From a virus, in the IMG/VR virus record IMGVR_UViG_3300017824_000066, positions 1 to 21,718 of that record: DNA of 21,718 nucleotides. The stretch is one strand, 5' to 3'. The notes beneath the pieces were generated by a model. That model saw only the letters and a list, made by a program, of their open reading frames with translations, was not told the origin of the DNA and made no database searches. Made by a program: the position numbers and the translations under genes. Below are positions 1-9,676 of this stretch, in pieces. Within the stretch, counting starts at the first letter, position 1; every line of letters begins with the position of its first letter.

Positions 1-417
1 CTCAGTAGTCAACTCAGTACCAGCCAATTCAAGAGCCTTCTGAGCAGATAGTTTTGCGAAGTAGTCAAATACCCAGTCCTTGAATTCAGCATCCATAGTC
101 TCAGGGTTGTGCTGACCTTGCTTCAACAACAAACCACGGTAAGAAGACTCAAGAGCGTCCTTACAGTTCAAGAAAGACCACTTGTAAGTTTCAACAGTCA
201 TTTCTTTTTCAGCTACAGAAGCAGCAGATTGTGGGTCAAATACACAAAGGTCGTTACCGAAAGTCAATGAAGCATCAAAGATAGGCACGTTTACTTTAGC
301 TTTTACACCGTCAATAAGACGGAAGCGGTTCAATACAGCCGCTGATTTTACCATTGCATCGATGAACAAGTCTGGACGTCTGTCACCGTATGGCAAGTTT
401 GAAATAGTTACACTCAT
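1..417 (-). CDS. Putative major capsid protein, N-terminal 139 codons (runs off the window)
   Basis: This ORF starts at an ATG on the minus strand (415-417) and stays open to base 1, so only the first 139 residues are visible. The N-terminus reads MSVTISNLPYGDRRPDLF and continues as a mixed alpha/beta sequence without signal peptide or membrane segment. The capsid call is by position: it lies directly after a prohead protease with a scaffold-like tail, the usual place of the major capsid gene, and it has its own 45-nt A/T-rich leader. I do not recognise a diagnostic capsid motif in the visible part. It would form the icosahedral shell after scaffold cleavage. Alternative: another head structural protein. 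The leader holds the recurring minus-strand sequence TTGTAAATTAA. Confidence 0.6.
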   Translation of the reverse strand, partial: MSVTISNLPYGDRRPDLFIDAMVKSAAVLNRFRLIDGVKAKVNVPIFDASLTFGNDLCVFDPQSAASVAEKEMTVETYKWSFLNCKDALESSYRGLLLKQGQHNPETMDAEFKDWVFDYFAKLSAQKALELAGTELTTE

Positions 418-462
418 TTTATATAAGTTTAAAAAAGATTCGTTTTACTTAATTTACAATAA

Positions 463-1503
463 TTACTTGCGATTGAAGAAGTTATTGATTAGATTTACTT
501 TTTCAGGAGTAATCGCATCAAAAACTACAGTCTTATCTTCAACTGTTTCAACTACTTCTTCAGCCTTTTGTTCAGCAGCAAATTGCTCCTCAACTTCTGC
601 ATCTGTAGCAGCAAATTCTTCTTGAAGATTTTCCTCAACTACCTCTTCAGTAGCTTCGTACTTTTCTTCTTCATCAGAAGCCATTACCTCTTCCTTTACT
701 TCAGAGGCCATTTCTTCTTTTTCTTCATCTCCGTGTTCAGCCATTTCTTCTTCTTCTTGAGAAGCTCCCATAGATTCAACGTGCTTTTGAATCATTTCGA
801 TAGCAGACTTTAGGTCTTCTACGCCACCGAACTTATCTTCAAGAGAGGTCATTGCCTCAAGAAGAGATGCATTCTCGTTCTCAAGGGCTTCAATTTTAGC
901 GTTGAATTGGTTAATAGTAGCCTCAAATTGAGCCTCCATTTTACCCAACTCTTTCGCAAAAGCAAATTCACTCATTTGATTTTCGTTATTTGTTGGTTTA
1001 ATATCTGCTTTAATCTCGATGGAGAAACCATTTATCTCCCCACTCTTGATTGAAGTAAACAATTCGTCAGACTCAATCTTGGCCTTTACGAATACAGTTC
1101 CGTTTGGAAGGTTATAACCATAGTCCTTAGACTTATCGTTATCAGACTCTTTCATCCAAACTTCAAGCATAACCACCTCATCAGTATCATAAGCGTGGTT
1201 AATACCAAATGCGTTAAACAACCCTTCCTTAGAATACTTGTACATAATCTCCTCAATAGTCTCCTTTGTGAAGCGTACATAGTAGTATCCCATATCGGGG
1301 CTGAAGCGTAGGATTTCCTTGTTAGGAATCATAATAGGTCCTACAACCTCTTTCTTTTCATCAGAGGCAAACATAGCAACTCTCTCAACTTCGTTGAAAT
1401 AGATGAAGTTCTCCTCAATAGCGGGCTTATCTACAAGGGAGATTTTATACATCCCTTGTGCGATGTCCTCTAATGATATATCAAATAATGGTAATTTATC
1501 CAT
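463..1503 (-). CDS. XkdF-like prohead protease with fused scaffold domain
   Basis: This 346-aa protein looks like a capsid maturation protease fused to a scaffold. Residues about 50-168 match the layout of XkdF-type phage proteases: a GPIMIPNKEILR stretch (55-66), YYVRFTKETIEEI (74-86), NHAYD (102-106), then a conserved VW, KDYGYNLPNGT (126-136) and KSGEINGFSIE (153-163). His103 and Ser161 are the likely catalytic pair; this is inferred from the family, where such proteases use His and Ser. Residues about 178-226 form a heptad-like coiled coil, followed by a very acidic Glu/Ala-rich stretch (about 230-325) and a short conserved-looking end (DAITPEKVNLINNFF), typical of a scaffold that is degraded during maturation. 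It precedes the putative capsid gene in transcription order. Met177 could be an internal start for free scaffold. Confidence 0.82.
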   Translation of the reverse strand: MDKLPLFDISLEDIAQGMYKISLVDKPAIEENFIYFNEVERVAMFASDEKKEVVGPIMIPNKEILRFSPDMGYYYVRFTKETIEEIMYKYSKEGLFNAFGINHAYDTDEVVMLEVWMKESDNDKSKDYGYNLPNGTVFVKAKIESDELFTSIKSGEINGFSIEIKADIKPTNNENQMSEFAFAKELGKMEAQFEATINQFNAKIEALENENASLLEAMTSLEDKFGGVEDLKSAIEMIQKHVESMGASQEEEEMAEHGDEEKEEMASEVKEEVMASDEEEKYEATEEVVEENLQEEFAATDAEVEEQFAAEQKAEEVVETVEDKTVVFDAITPEKVNLINNFFNRK

Positions 1504-1535
1504 TCTTTAGTTTTTTAGGGAAGGATTTAATCCAA

Positions 1536-1946
1536 TCAATCCTTTTTCTTGTTAGCGGGAACATTCTTGACTTTACGGTCACCCCACGGGAGGTCAGCCA
1601 CATCAGCACTTGCCTTAACTGTTCCTTTTCGTATACTTTCAGCTTTTCTAATTGCCCAATTAACGCCACTTGTTCCTCCCCAACCGAGCCAAGCAACATA
1701 GCCTCTATCTTTCCAAGGCTCGTTCTTATACTTAGGGTCAATCGCAGCATTCTTTCTGTGGCGATTAAACGCAGCCATTCTTGCAATAGTCTCATAGGAT
1801 AGTTTTCTTCTTGAAGCAAGTTGTCTTGCTCTGGCCCAACCTACAGCAGTCATACCCTTTACCTCACTTCCATACTTCTCCTTCCACTCAAGAACTTTCT
1901 TGGCGTTGTTAGTAGCAGATTTTGGGTAGTCATTGTATGTAGCCAT
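1536..1946 (-). CDS. Small conserved phage head-cluster protein
   Basis: This is a 136-aa basic protein with the pattern YPKSATNNAKKVLEWKEKYG (7-26), VGWARARQLA near residue 35, YETIARMAAFNRHRKN, and WKDRGYVAWLGWGGTSGVNWA. I recognise this arrangement as a small domain often found in phage head clusters, either alone or attached to a prohead protease or portal, but I know no proven function for it. It lies 32 nt upstream (in transcription order) of the protease gene, consistent with a head role. It is rich in Lys/Arg and Trp, so binding to nucleic acid or to the scaffold is possible but is only inference. The start is the ATG at 1944-1946, preceded by the leader TTGTAAATTAATACG, which directly follows the stop of the tail gene. 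Confidence 0.6.
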   Translation of the reverse strand: MATYNDYPKSATNNAKKVLEWKEKYGSEVKGMTAVGWARARQLASRRKLSYETIARMAAFNRHRKNAAIDPKYKNEPWKDRGYVAWLGWGGTSGVNWAIRKAESIRKGTVKASADVADLPWGDRKVKNVPANKKKD

Positions 1947-1961
1947 CGTATTAATTTACAA

Positions 1962-4727
1962 TTATTGTAGTATACCTTCAATTGTTAAGTAAGCGTAATC
2001 ATCAAACACATCGCCTTTTGCACTCTTAACCAATATAGGATTGGCTGTGAATCTTGTAGCAGATAGTGTCTGCAAGAAGAAGTCTAATGATGCAAGGTCC
2101 GAGGTGGGCACAACCATATCAAAGGTGATACGAGGATTCTCTGATTGTAATATCTTCTCGGATACAGCAAAGATGTTGTCGTAACTATCTGTAGCATTAC
2201 CATCCTCATCCTCAAACATTAGATTCCATCCAGCAGTATTGTAATGGAATAATCTACCATTAAAGATATGCTGTCCACCAATGTTAGTTGTTAATGTAGG
2301 AGCATAAAAGTTTGATTGAATAACTTGAGACTCCGTATTCATTTTCTCATTGGTAGCAAATCCCTTTAATACAACATAAGGAACTAAAAGATTTGTTTTG
2401 TACAATGGCTTATCTAAGAACGCAAACCTTAAACCAACATCCTTGTTTTGAGTAAATATGTTCTCCGTAAAACCTATTTCGTTTTGACTGAATGCATCAT
2501 AGTTTGTTAAATCATCGTAAGAAGGACCTTCGTCTCCACAAACTGATTTATAGTATATAGAAGAATTTAAGTCTATCTTTAATTCTGCTACACCATCTTG
2601 ATTTATGTCTTGCTTTGTAGAACCTATGATAACTTTATCGTTATCTAAATCATCAAAGTATAAACCATAGTCAGCGTTATTTAACTCAAGCGACTTTATT
2701 TTATCTCCACCATCGGTTATTAGAACAGACTTCAAGTCATCAACATATTGGTTTATGTCTTGTCCACCAGTTCTTGCTATAGATAATGGGTCTACACGAA
2801 GGACGTGTTCAGATGTAGAGTTATCAAACTCATAAAACAATCCACAGTCAAAACGCTTTAGTACGGCCAATAAGATTTCTTGAACAGATAAAGGACAAGT
2901 CTTATCTATTGATTCAGATATTATAAACTCATCATCTGTTTTGTACAAGAAGGTATCTGCGTTTGAAGTAAACTTAATATCTAAGCGACCATAATCACCT
3001 GTTCCGTCTGGATTGCCAATTCTTGTAATAGCCTTCTTTATATCGTAAACTTCAAATGTCCCTTGAGCAGTAGTTGCTTGATACCAATATGGAGGTATAG
3101 GTGCATTTGGAGGTTGGTACAAATAATCATCTATGTACTCAACAACCAATGTTCCATCTAATGGCTCTAAGAAATAGTTTATACTGTACTCACTACCGCC
3201 ATCAATAAACATCTCCTCATCTTGAGGGAAATAAACTGTTACGGGTTCAAACTCAAGTGTATCGAACCAATTTGAAAATGGACCAACTATTGCTCCAGCA
3301 TTGTTTAATATACCCGCTCCAGTGCGACAAGATTTATAGTCAAAGTCAACTGTGTAATCATTCTTATTGGAGTACCCTTGAATCGGAGATGCTGTTGAGG
3401 TATCTAATATTATCTCATTACCTTGAGAGTCTTGAAGAGGTATTTGCTTCTTAATTGTTCCATCAGCATATACTCCTACGTTCAATCTAAATCTGATTGT
3501 TGAATTAGGGTCAGATGGAAATAGATTTACTACCATCTTGTCTTCCTGTATGATTGGAATCTCATACTTTAGACCCGATATTGTAGCAGATGTTTGTCCA
3601 GATGATAATCCTAATGAAGCGTTAAAAGAAACCTTTGGACAAAAGAATCCTCGTATACCATCCTCATCAAATCCATTAACAAAGTCGTATGGGTAAAAAG
3701 ACATACGCTTGCTTGCTCCCCATTGTTCAACAGAGTATAATGGTTGTCCCTCGCCATCCGTGCCATAGTTTCCAGCGGTTTCCATCGCTCCAAACCATTC
3801 TGTGTGTATAAGGTTTTGTGAGCCTAAAAGGTTGGTACAAGTAGCAAGGTTGGTGTTTACCCCTGCCCAAGCAGGTGATTGCCTTATTGAAAAGTTTCTT
3901 GTATTTACATCTTGCTTTGCAAGTAGCTGTGACGGCACAACCATATGTAACTTCTCGGGCTGAAAGTCTGGATATTGTGGAGAGCCAGCGTATTGTCCAA
4001 TGCCAAACAACTTAGAATCAACTCGTACATCAAAGTTTGAGAACTGAGCATCAAGGTTTCTACCAATGTACTCAAAGAACTTAGGCACGGAGAACACAGG
4101 CATAATGCCCGTTCTGCTCAATCCAGGCCCATACTCCAGGAACTGACGAGCTGCATATCCAAACTTACCGTCTACATCGTTTACAAAGTCTATGTATGGA
4201 AAAGATATAGGTCTTGTGTAATCGGGGTTTTGACCGATAACTCCTGCTTCACCAACACCCGATGTTACATCTAAGAACTGTGCAAAGGTTCTTCTGTTTG
4301 CATAGTAAGAATCAATTGCATATAAACTACCGAGATTAAAATCCTTTACCTTTGAGAGGTATTTTGATATGTAATCCTTTATATCTACCTCAATGTAAGG
4401 TTCAGAGGAGTTGTATTCAAAAGATGTTACATTTAATATACCCTCTATCTCTGTGTTAGTACTGCTTCCAAAAACAGTTATCTTAAAGTAGAAATCATCT
4501 TTTGGGAAATCACCCGATAGAGAAGACAGAGGCTCAAAGTTAAATCTATTTGATGCCTTATTGTTTGTTGTTAGGGGGATACGCATTGTGGTATAGAAAG
4601 GAATCTTTACCTTATCTATATCAAGAGTATCGTAAAAGTCTAAATCGTACTCTAATCGTTGTTGCGGAAACAAGTCAACCTCATAATAGTTAACATTGTC
4701 TCTACTGATTTCTAATTTAAACTCCAT
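1962..4727 (-). CDS. Large tail tip / baseplate protein (possible tail hub or receptor-binding)
   Basis: This 921-aa protein is the second gene after the tape measure protein, where siphophages keep distal tail, hub and receptor-binding genes. The sequence is rich in beta-forming residues, Asn, Tyr and Phe, with no signal peptide and no membrane segment. The N-terminal ~130 residues (MEFKLEISRDNVNYYEVDLF onward) look like one beta domain. A central part (about 640-680) reads DKTCPLSVQEILLAVLKRFD then GLFYEFDN, a pattern reminiscent of the hub-type fold of gpD/Tal proteins, where a helix and a beta strand interpret local coordinates. No peptidase or glycan hydrolase motif is obvious. It follows the 183-aa gene after one base and is likely co-translated. 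Function as tail tip is inferred from context; exact role uncertain. Confidence 0.5.
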   Translation of the reverse strand: MEFKLEISRDNVNYYEVDLFPQQRLEYDLDFYDTLDIDKVKIPFYTTMRIPLTTNNKASNRFNFEPLSSLSGDFPKDDFYFKITVFGSSTNTEIEGILNVTSFEYNSSEPYIEVDIKDYISKYLSKVKDFNLGSLYAIDSYYANRRTFAQFLDVTSGVGEAGVIGQNPDYTRPISFPYIDFVNDVDGKFGYAARQFLEYGPGLSRTGIMPVFSVPKFFEYIGRNLDAQFSNFDVRVDSKLFGIGQYAGSPQYPDFQPEKLHMVVPSQLLAKQDVNTRNFSIRQSPAWAGVNTNLATCTNLLGSQNLIHTEWFGAMETAGNYGTDGEGQPLYSVEQWGASKRMSFYPYDFVNGFDEDGIRGFFCPKVSFNASLGLSSGQTSATISGLKYEIPIIQEDKMVVNLFPSDPNSTIRFRLNVGVYADGTIKKQIPLQDSQGNEIILDTSTASPIQGYSNKNDYTVDFDYKSCRTGAGILNNAGAIVGPFSNWFDTLEFEPVTVYFPQDEEMFIDGGSEYSINYFLEPLDGTLVVEYIDDYLYQPPNAPIPPYWYQATTAQGTFEVYDIKKAITRIGNPDGTGDYGRLDIKFTSNADTFLYKTDDEFIISESIDKTCPLSVQEILLAVLKRFDCGLFYEFDNSTSEHVLRVDPLSIARTGGQDINQYVDDLKSVLITDGGDKIKSLELNNADYGLYFDDLDNDKVIIGSTKQDINQDGVAELKIDLNSSIYYKSVCGDEGPSYDDLTNYDAFSQNEIGFTENIFTQNKDVGLRFAFLDKPLYKTNLLVPYVVLKGFATNEKMNTESQVIQSNFYAPTLTTNIGGQHIFNGRLFHYNTAGWNLMFEDEDGNATDSYDNIFAVSEKILQSENPRITFDMVVPTSDLASLDFFLQTLSATRFTANPILVKSAKGDVFDDYAYLTIEGILQ

Positions 4728-4728
4728 A

Positions 4729-5280
4729 CTATCGTGTTGCGATATTAAATTCTAATGTAGACTTGAATCGGTTGTTTAGTGTGTCAAAGCTACCTTCTGA
4801 AAAACCTACCCCATATGCCTTGTTATCACAAAGGTCAACAAATACAACCTCTGGATTAGTCACCAATGTCTGTGCTATACCAAAGTACTCATTTCTTTTC
4901 GCAGGTACGATAAGTGAGTAAGATACATTGGATGCATATTGAGCATAAGCCTTTGAGTACAATCCATTTTCTACATCAATATTAATTCTATATGTAGACA
5001 CCGAATCAATATCAGTATTGTCATAAGGGAATACAGTGCCTGTAATGGACGATAATCCTATAGGGTATACATTGGTATCAAACTCAAATCTTCCTGTGTT
5101 CTGGTCTACGCAAACAGCGTACACAGCCTTCTCGTACACATCTGTGTACACAATACGCACAGCATCTCTGTTTTGTACACCTCCAACACCACCACCTGCG
5201 TTAAGGACATTTCCCGTTACTGTAAATGTAATCCCGTTGATTTGGCTTAATTGCCCTTGTCTAAATACTAAGTCAGCCAT
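4729..5280 (-). CDS. Small tail-associated protein next to tape measure
   Basis: This is a 183-aa beta-rich protein with no recognised motif, lying between the tape measure gene (its ATG overlaps the tape measure stop by one base) and the 921-aa tail gene. Gly-rich and Asp/Tyr-rich stretches (GNVLNAGGGVGGVQNRDAV near 23-41) and many alternating hydrophobic residues suggest a beta-sandwich. In siphophages the gene straight after the tape measure usually encodes the distal tail protein, so a Dit-like role is the first guess; a tail tube subunit is less likely because that gene normally precedes the tape measure. No membrane segment or signal peptide is seen. The functional call is inference from position only. 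Confidence 0.4.
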   Translation of the reverse strand: MADLVFRQGQLSQINGITFTVTGNVLNAGGGVGGVQNRDAVRIVYTDVYEKAVYAVCVDQNTGRFEFDTNVYPIGLSSITGTVFPYDNTDIDSVSTYRINIDVENGLYSKAYAQYASNVSYSLIVPAKRNEYFGIAQTLVTNPEVVFVDLCDNKAYGVGFSEGSFDTLNNRFKSTLEFNIATR

Positions 5281-8200
5281 TATAGTCTATCGTTTCTATC
5301 TCTGATTCTACGTTCTGTAGCATTACTGCGTAAGTCCTTATCGGCAATGTACGCTCTAACTGGTCGGTTTGAGTTGATAGCCGTTGAAGTAGTAGCCTCA
5401 GCAATAGCCTTTAGGTAATCTACACTTTCATTTCCAATAGTTGGAACAATGCCGCCATCAGCAAACTTGTAGCTCGCTCTTGTAGGATTGGATTTGTATG
5501 AGTTGTTTATTCTATCAAGCAAGTCTCTATGCATAGCCGTAGCACGCTTGTTTATGATGTACTCACCACCTTCCATCTCGTATCCACCTTGTCCTTGAAC
5601 AGTGAATGGAACGCCTCCTTGTTCGTGTGATGGTCCACTTACAATACCCCCGTCAGCAAACTTCTTGTCTACAAACTGTCGTTTATTGATTGCAGCTACT
5701 TGTGCAGTTGTTTGAGCTGCTGCGATTCCAGCACCAATAGAACCAACAATAACAGCTGTTGCAGGTTCATATGCCTTGAATGCTTCTATGTATGCCTGAG
5801 CAACTGCTTCACCACCCTCAAGGATAGCATCGTTCCTATCTTGTTTTTTCTCCGCTTCATAGATTGTTCTATTGATTGCGTTCTCCTCAACAAGTTGAGC
5901 CTTCTGCAAGTCTCTTTGTTTTTTTCTAAACTGAGATTCTGTGATTAACTGATTGTTTAATTGAGATTTCAATATCTCCTCTTCAGTCTTGTATCTACTC
6001 TTAACGACATCAAGCTTTGCCTCTTCTGAGTTCTTTAGGTTTTCAAAACTTGTATCATTAAATTCAGATAATGATTCAGCAAGTGCATCTACGGCTTTCT
6101 TTGCGTAATCTGCCCAATCTCCTTTCTCAAGACCTTCCTTGAAGTCATCAAAGTCTTTCTTGGTCTTTTCTGTTTTACCACCTACTTCTCCAATAGCATA
6201 TCCCGCCTCAAGTGCTTTCTTAGCTATTTCCTCAAAGTATGCAGCAACCTCTGGAGAGATGTCAACTAAATCCTTGAAGGCATTTATGTTATTTATTAAG
6301 CCATCATATTGAGCATCACGAGCAGCGTTGTACTCGTCTTGGCTTATTGTTCCTGCCTTGACCTCATCATTTAATTTCTTAATCTCTTTTGAGTAATCAG
6401 ACACAGCCTTCTCAACATCAGAGATAACGTCTGACGTTAGTATCTGAGCGAGGTCATCTGATGCAAGTGCTGCGGCCTTTATCCTATCTATCTGAGTTTC
6501 AAACTCTTTAGATAAATCTCTAATTGCAGCAGATTGTTTCTTGTATGCATCACTAACAAGTTGAGTTCTTTCAGCCTCAATGTCTGCTCTCTCCTCAGCG
6601 GTTTTAGCTAATGATGTTTCAACCTTTGCTCTCTCATTGATTGCATCAACCTCCTCCTTTGTCGCTCTTTTAATCTCGTTAAGTCTTAATTTGAGAGCGT
6701 CTCTCTGAGACTTTGTTCTTATCTCAAGCAATTCCGCCTCATCCTTCAATGAGTTGTTTAATTGCTCTTGCATTTGCTTGTAGACCGCTTTCTCTGCTTT
6801 TAGTTGAAGTTGTCTTAGTCCAGTTGACTTTTCAATTTCTTTGTCTAAATCTTCAATTAATAGCGTTAATGTGTCATAGCTGTCTGCTATTTCCTCATTA
6901 ACATTTAATCCCCTTATAGATTGATTTATTATTTCTTCTACAGTTTTGCCATAAACCTTTTGAGCTTGTTCTTGTCCTTTAGTGATTGCTATGTCCTCTT
7001 TCTTTGACTGAATAGACTGGTCAAACTTTTCAATAAGCCCATCCACTGTGTTTATTAATTCAAAAGCAGCATCTCTTTCTTTACCATATTCATCTATAAG
7101 TTCTCCACCTATAGATTTTAAAAGTTGATTACCTCCTGAAAGTTTAGCAATAGCGGCATCATATTCCTCAACAGATGAACCAGCAAGTAGAATTGCTTCC
7201 TCTACCTCATCTGCTCCATTAATAATATTTTCTACACTCTTGTTATACGAATCAAATCCAACCTCAGAAATAATTTTAAATGCTCTTGCAGTCTTGGATG
7301 CTTTAGTACTAAGCACATCCATAACATCAAGTAACAAATCGCTTTGAACGATTGAGTTACCAATTCCTATTTGGAATTCCCTGAATGCAGCAGTAAGAAT
7401 ATCAAGCTGACCCGAGAAGGTGTTTATCTGTGTAGCGGCAGATTCCAATGCTCTACCCTGTTGATAGTACTTGGTGTTTGCTTCATCAATAGCATCAAGG
7501 TTTTTTAACAAGGTGATAAGCTGTGCTGCGTTTCTTTTTCCTACAAGTTCTGATGCTTCAGCCAAGTTGATGTTTCTTTCCGCAAGAAGTTTAAGTGACT
7601 TTTCAGCATCACCACTTGTCTTACCAAGTTCCGTTAAGATTCCACGAAGACCCGTACCAATACGAGATGCAGTAAAACCATTGTCTGCAAGAACAGCCAT
7701 AGCACCAGCGGTTTGTTGCAATGATAATCCAAGCGTTTGAGCAATTGGACCAACATATTGAATTGCTGTTCCAAAGCTTTCGAATGATAAGGCACTCTCA
7801 TTAATAGATGTTACAAGGGTATCAGCAATCTCAGTTGTTTGCTCAACCAATAAACCAAACTGATTACGAACCTTACCTACTAATGCAGCAGTAGATTCAA
7901 GTGGTGAGCCAAGTGCTTGTGCCGTATTAGCAATAGCTAATGTTGACTTAACCACATCTTCAGCACTAAATCCAAGCTTTGATAGTTCAGTTTGCAGCCC
8001 AACAATTTGCTCGGCAGTAAACTTTGTACTACCTGCTACCTCAAGCGCATTCTTACTTAAAGCTGCAACCTCTTCTGATGAAGCACCTGCAACAGCAGAA
8101 AGGTTTGCCAACGCTTTTTCAAATTTTATTGCCTCTTTAACAGCTCCAGTGGTTAACGCTCTAAATACTGTTAGTGCTGCGTTTATAACAGCATATGCTC

Positions 8201-8576
8201 CAGAGTATCTTGCGAGTGTTCCAACAGCCGTATTAAACCTTGAACTTAATGTTTTTTGATTTTTAGCCGCCTTGCCCGTAGCAACTGAGGTAGAGTTGAT
8301 TGTATCACGAAATTTCTTTTGTGATTTATTGGCAGCATCAATTGAAGACTTATGATTCTTATTTGCACTTACCAGATTTCTTTGCTTCTGATACAGCTGC
8401 TCATAAATCTTCGTAGCTTCTTTTTGAGTTTTATTTAACTGCTTTTGCTTTGCATTGTACTCTTTTGTGTTCTTTTGTAACTTCCCAAGTTCAGCGTAAA
8501 GTTTTTTAATCTTTGCACTAAACCCATCTAATTGCTGAGACAGTTGCTTAACACTTCCTTTTCCTGTAGTTGCCAT
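5280..8576 (-). CDS. Tape measure protein (TP901 type)
   Basis: This 1098-aa protein fixes tail length and passes through the tail tube. Residues 1-60 are a Lys/Gln-rich coiled coil. Around 150-320 lies the TP901-type core: FEKALANLSAVAGASSEE, then AGSTKFTAEQIVGL, then IGTGLRGILTELGK, the strongest family signal in the window. Long coiled coils follow (about 480-720 and 830-930). Two hydrophobic stretches, near 120-150 and 935-965 (AVIVGSIGAGIAAAQTTAQV), could insert in the host membrane. The C-terminus carries the Gly-rich GGIVSGPSHEQGGVPF and a GGEYIINKRATAMH motif often seen at ends of Bacteroidetes phage tape measures. From the general rule of about 0.15 nm per residue, a tail of very roughly 165 nm is expected, with processing ignored. 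It points to a non-contractile long tail, as no sheath gene is visible. Confidence 0.9.
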   Translation of the reverse strand: MATTGKGSVKQLSQQLDGFSAKIKKLYAELGKLQKNTKEYNAKQKQLNKTQKEATKIYEQLYQKQRNLVSANKNHKSSIDAANKSQKKFRDTINSTSVATGKAAKNQKTLSSRFNTAVGTLARYSGAYAVINAALTVFRALTTGAVKEAIKFEKALANLSAVAGASSEEVAALSKNALEVAGSTKFTAEQIVGLQTELSKLGFSAEDVVKSTLAIANTAQALGSPLESTAALVGKVRNQFGLLVEQTTEIADTLVTSINESALSFESFGTAIQYVGPIAQTLGLSLQQTAGAMAVLADNGFTASRIGTGLRGILTELGKTSGDAEKSLKLLAERNINLAEASELVGKRNAAQLITLLKNLDAIDEANTKYYQQGRALESAATQINTFSGQLDILTAAFREFQIGIGNSIVQSDLLLDVMDVLSTKASKTARAFKIISEVGFDSYNKSVENIINGADEVEEAILLAGSSVEEYDAAIAKLSGGNQLLKSIGGELIDEYGKERDAAFELINTVDGLIEKFDQSIQSKKEDIAITKGQEQAQKVYGKTVEEIINQSIRGLNVNEEIADSYDTLTLLIEDLDKEIEKSTGLRQLQLKAEKAVYKQMQEQLNNSLKDEAELLEIRTKSQRDALKLRLNEIKRATKEEVDAINERAKVETSLAKTAEERADIEAERTQLVSDAYKKQSAAIRDLSKEFETQIDRIKAAALASDDLAQILTSDVISDVEKAVSDYSKEIKKLNDEVKAGTISQDEYNAARDAQYDGLINNINAFKDLVDISPEVAAYFEEIAKKALEAGYAIGEVGGKTEKTKKDFDDFKEGLEKGDWADYAKKAVDALAESLSEFNDTSFENLKNSEEAKLDVVKSRYKTEEEILKSQLNNQLITESQFRKKQRDLQKAQLVEENAINRTIYEAEKKQDRNDAILEGGEAVAQAYIEAFKAYEPATAVIVGSIGAGIAAAQTTAQVAAINKRQFVDKKFADGGIVSGPSHEQGGVPFTVQGQGGYEMEGGEYIINKRATAMHRDLLDRINNSYKSNPTRASYKFADGGIVPTIGNESVDYLKAIAEATTSTAINSNRPVRAYIADKDLRSNATERRIRDRNDRL

Positions 8577-9223
8577 TACTCAAATACTTCTAATAAATTT
8601 AATACCGAGGCTTCTAATTGTGTTCCATAAAGAAAACCTATTCTCTCGTATGCTTTTGGTAAAGCTTTATTCACAACCGCTTGAACACCATCGGACTTGC
8701 TTTTAAAGGGAGAAAACAATTTTGTTTTCTTAATACCCTTCTTTGCTATACTCTTTGATATATTGTATGCTACGTTCTTAACTTGGTATTCCTTGCTTAC
8801 ATCAAGTGGTTTCCCTTTGTATTGGAAGTTTCCCCTTGCACCCTTTGCTCTAATCCAGTTCATAATCTGAACACCATTGGGATGCCAAACCTTTGACTCT
8901 GATTCCTCCGTCAACCAATAGTACTCAGATGCTAATCCATACTTTATGTTTAACTGTATCCGTGCAATCGTAGGTAAACCATATTTCATAGCAGAAACCC
9001 TAACAACAACAGAGTTTTTATTTACAAGCCACCTATCATCCCTTGAAGGAATAATTGAACCCGTTAACTCTGGAAGAACAAGCCCACCAGTTGCTACTTG
9101 ATTAAGTCCCCTTGCTTTCGCTACTATCTTCTTTACTATCGATGCTCTTCTAAATTCCTTAGATAATGCAGCGACAAGTATTACTTTGATTTGATTTTCA
9201 AATTGCTTTGCTGAACGCTTCAT
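8576..9223 (-). CDS. HK97-gp10-like tail completion / head-tail joining protein
   Basis: This 215-aa basic protein lies directly upstream of the tape measure gene, with start and stop codons overlapping both neighbours by one base. The second half reads WIRAKGARGNFQYKG, then VKNVAYNISKSIAKKGIKKTKLF (about residues 147-169), a layout that resembles gp10-type proteins, where a WIR-KGI stretch is followed by a helix ending in GI--T-F. Those proteins help join tail to head or complete the tail. The N-terminal 40 residues are a basic helix. Because the similarity is judged by eye, the family assignment is moderate; the role as a virion assembly protein is better supported by position than by motif. 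Confidence 0.5.
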   Translation of the reverse strand: MKRSAKQFENQIKVILVAALSKEFRRASIVKKIVAKARGLNQVATGGLVLPELTGSIIPSRDDRWLVNKNSVVVRVSAMKYGLPTIARIQLNIKYGLASEYYWLTEESESKVWHPNGVQIMNWIRAKGARGNFQYKGKPLDVSKEYQVKNVAYNISKSIAKKGIKKTKLFSPFKSKSDGVQAVVNKALPKAYERIGFLYGTQLEASVLNLLEVFE

Positions 9224-9660
9224 TATACATCAATATCCTTTGTGTAAGGACTCCTTGCTAAGTTAACTGTAAAGTCGCACATAGCAATCGTGACGTTATA
9301 ATCTTCAGCCATACCAGTAGTAATCTCAATGTTGTCAAAGTTAACATCGTCTTGTTGCTGTAAAAGATAGTCTTGAAGTTGACCAACAACATTTATGTTT
9401 TCTTCCGTTGAGCCTATGTATGATGAATCGTTATCCGCTATAATTTTATCTACAATGATAATCCCGAAGTCAAGGGTGTATATTGGTGAGTTTAAGTCCC
9501 TTGATAAATTTGCTTCAAGAGGAATCATAATCAATGTTCGGTAATCTAATTCCTTTTGATTTATCTCATCTTCAGAACCAACCAATAGGAACTGATTCAC
9601 CATTCCGTGGGATTCAGCGAATGTTTTTATATCGTTATATAATCTTGTCAGATTATTCAT
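9223..9660 (-). CDS. Putative tail terminator-like protein
   Basis: This is a 145-aa acidic protein predicted to be alpha-beta: an N-terminal helix (MNNLTRLYNDIKTFAESHG), strands around IMIPLEANL and TLDFGIIIVDK, a central helix (NINVVGQLQDYLLQQQ) and a final strand pair ending in FTVNLARSPY. That order resembles small tail terminator (gpU-type) proteins, which cap the tail tube and bind the head. It sits between the probable chaperone gene and the gp10-like gene, which fits. The leader includes TTGTAAATTAA, shared with two other minus-strand genes. The assignment is inferred from predicted fold and position; it could be another small neck protein. Confidence 0.42.
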   Translation of the reverse strand: MNNLTRLYNDIKTFAESHGMVNQFLLVGSEDEINQKELDYRTLIMIPLEANLSRDLNSPIYTLDFGIIIVDKIIADNDSSYIGSTEENINVVGQLQDYLLQQQDDVNFDNIEITTGMAEDYNVTIAMCDFTVNLARSPYTKDIDV

Positions 9661-9676
9661 ATGCGCTTTTTTTAAT

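Noticed and set aside
568-813. Plus-strand ORF rich in Phe/Ser
   Set aside because: It is the reverse complement of the Glu/Ala-rich scaffold tail, which produces long open antisense frames.
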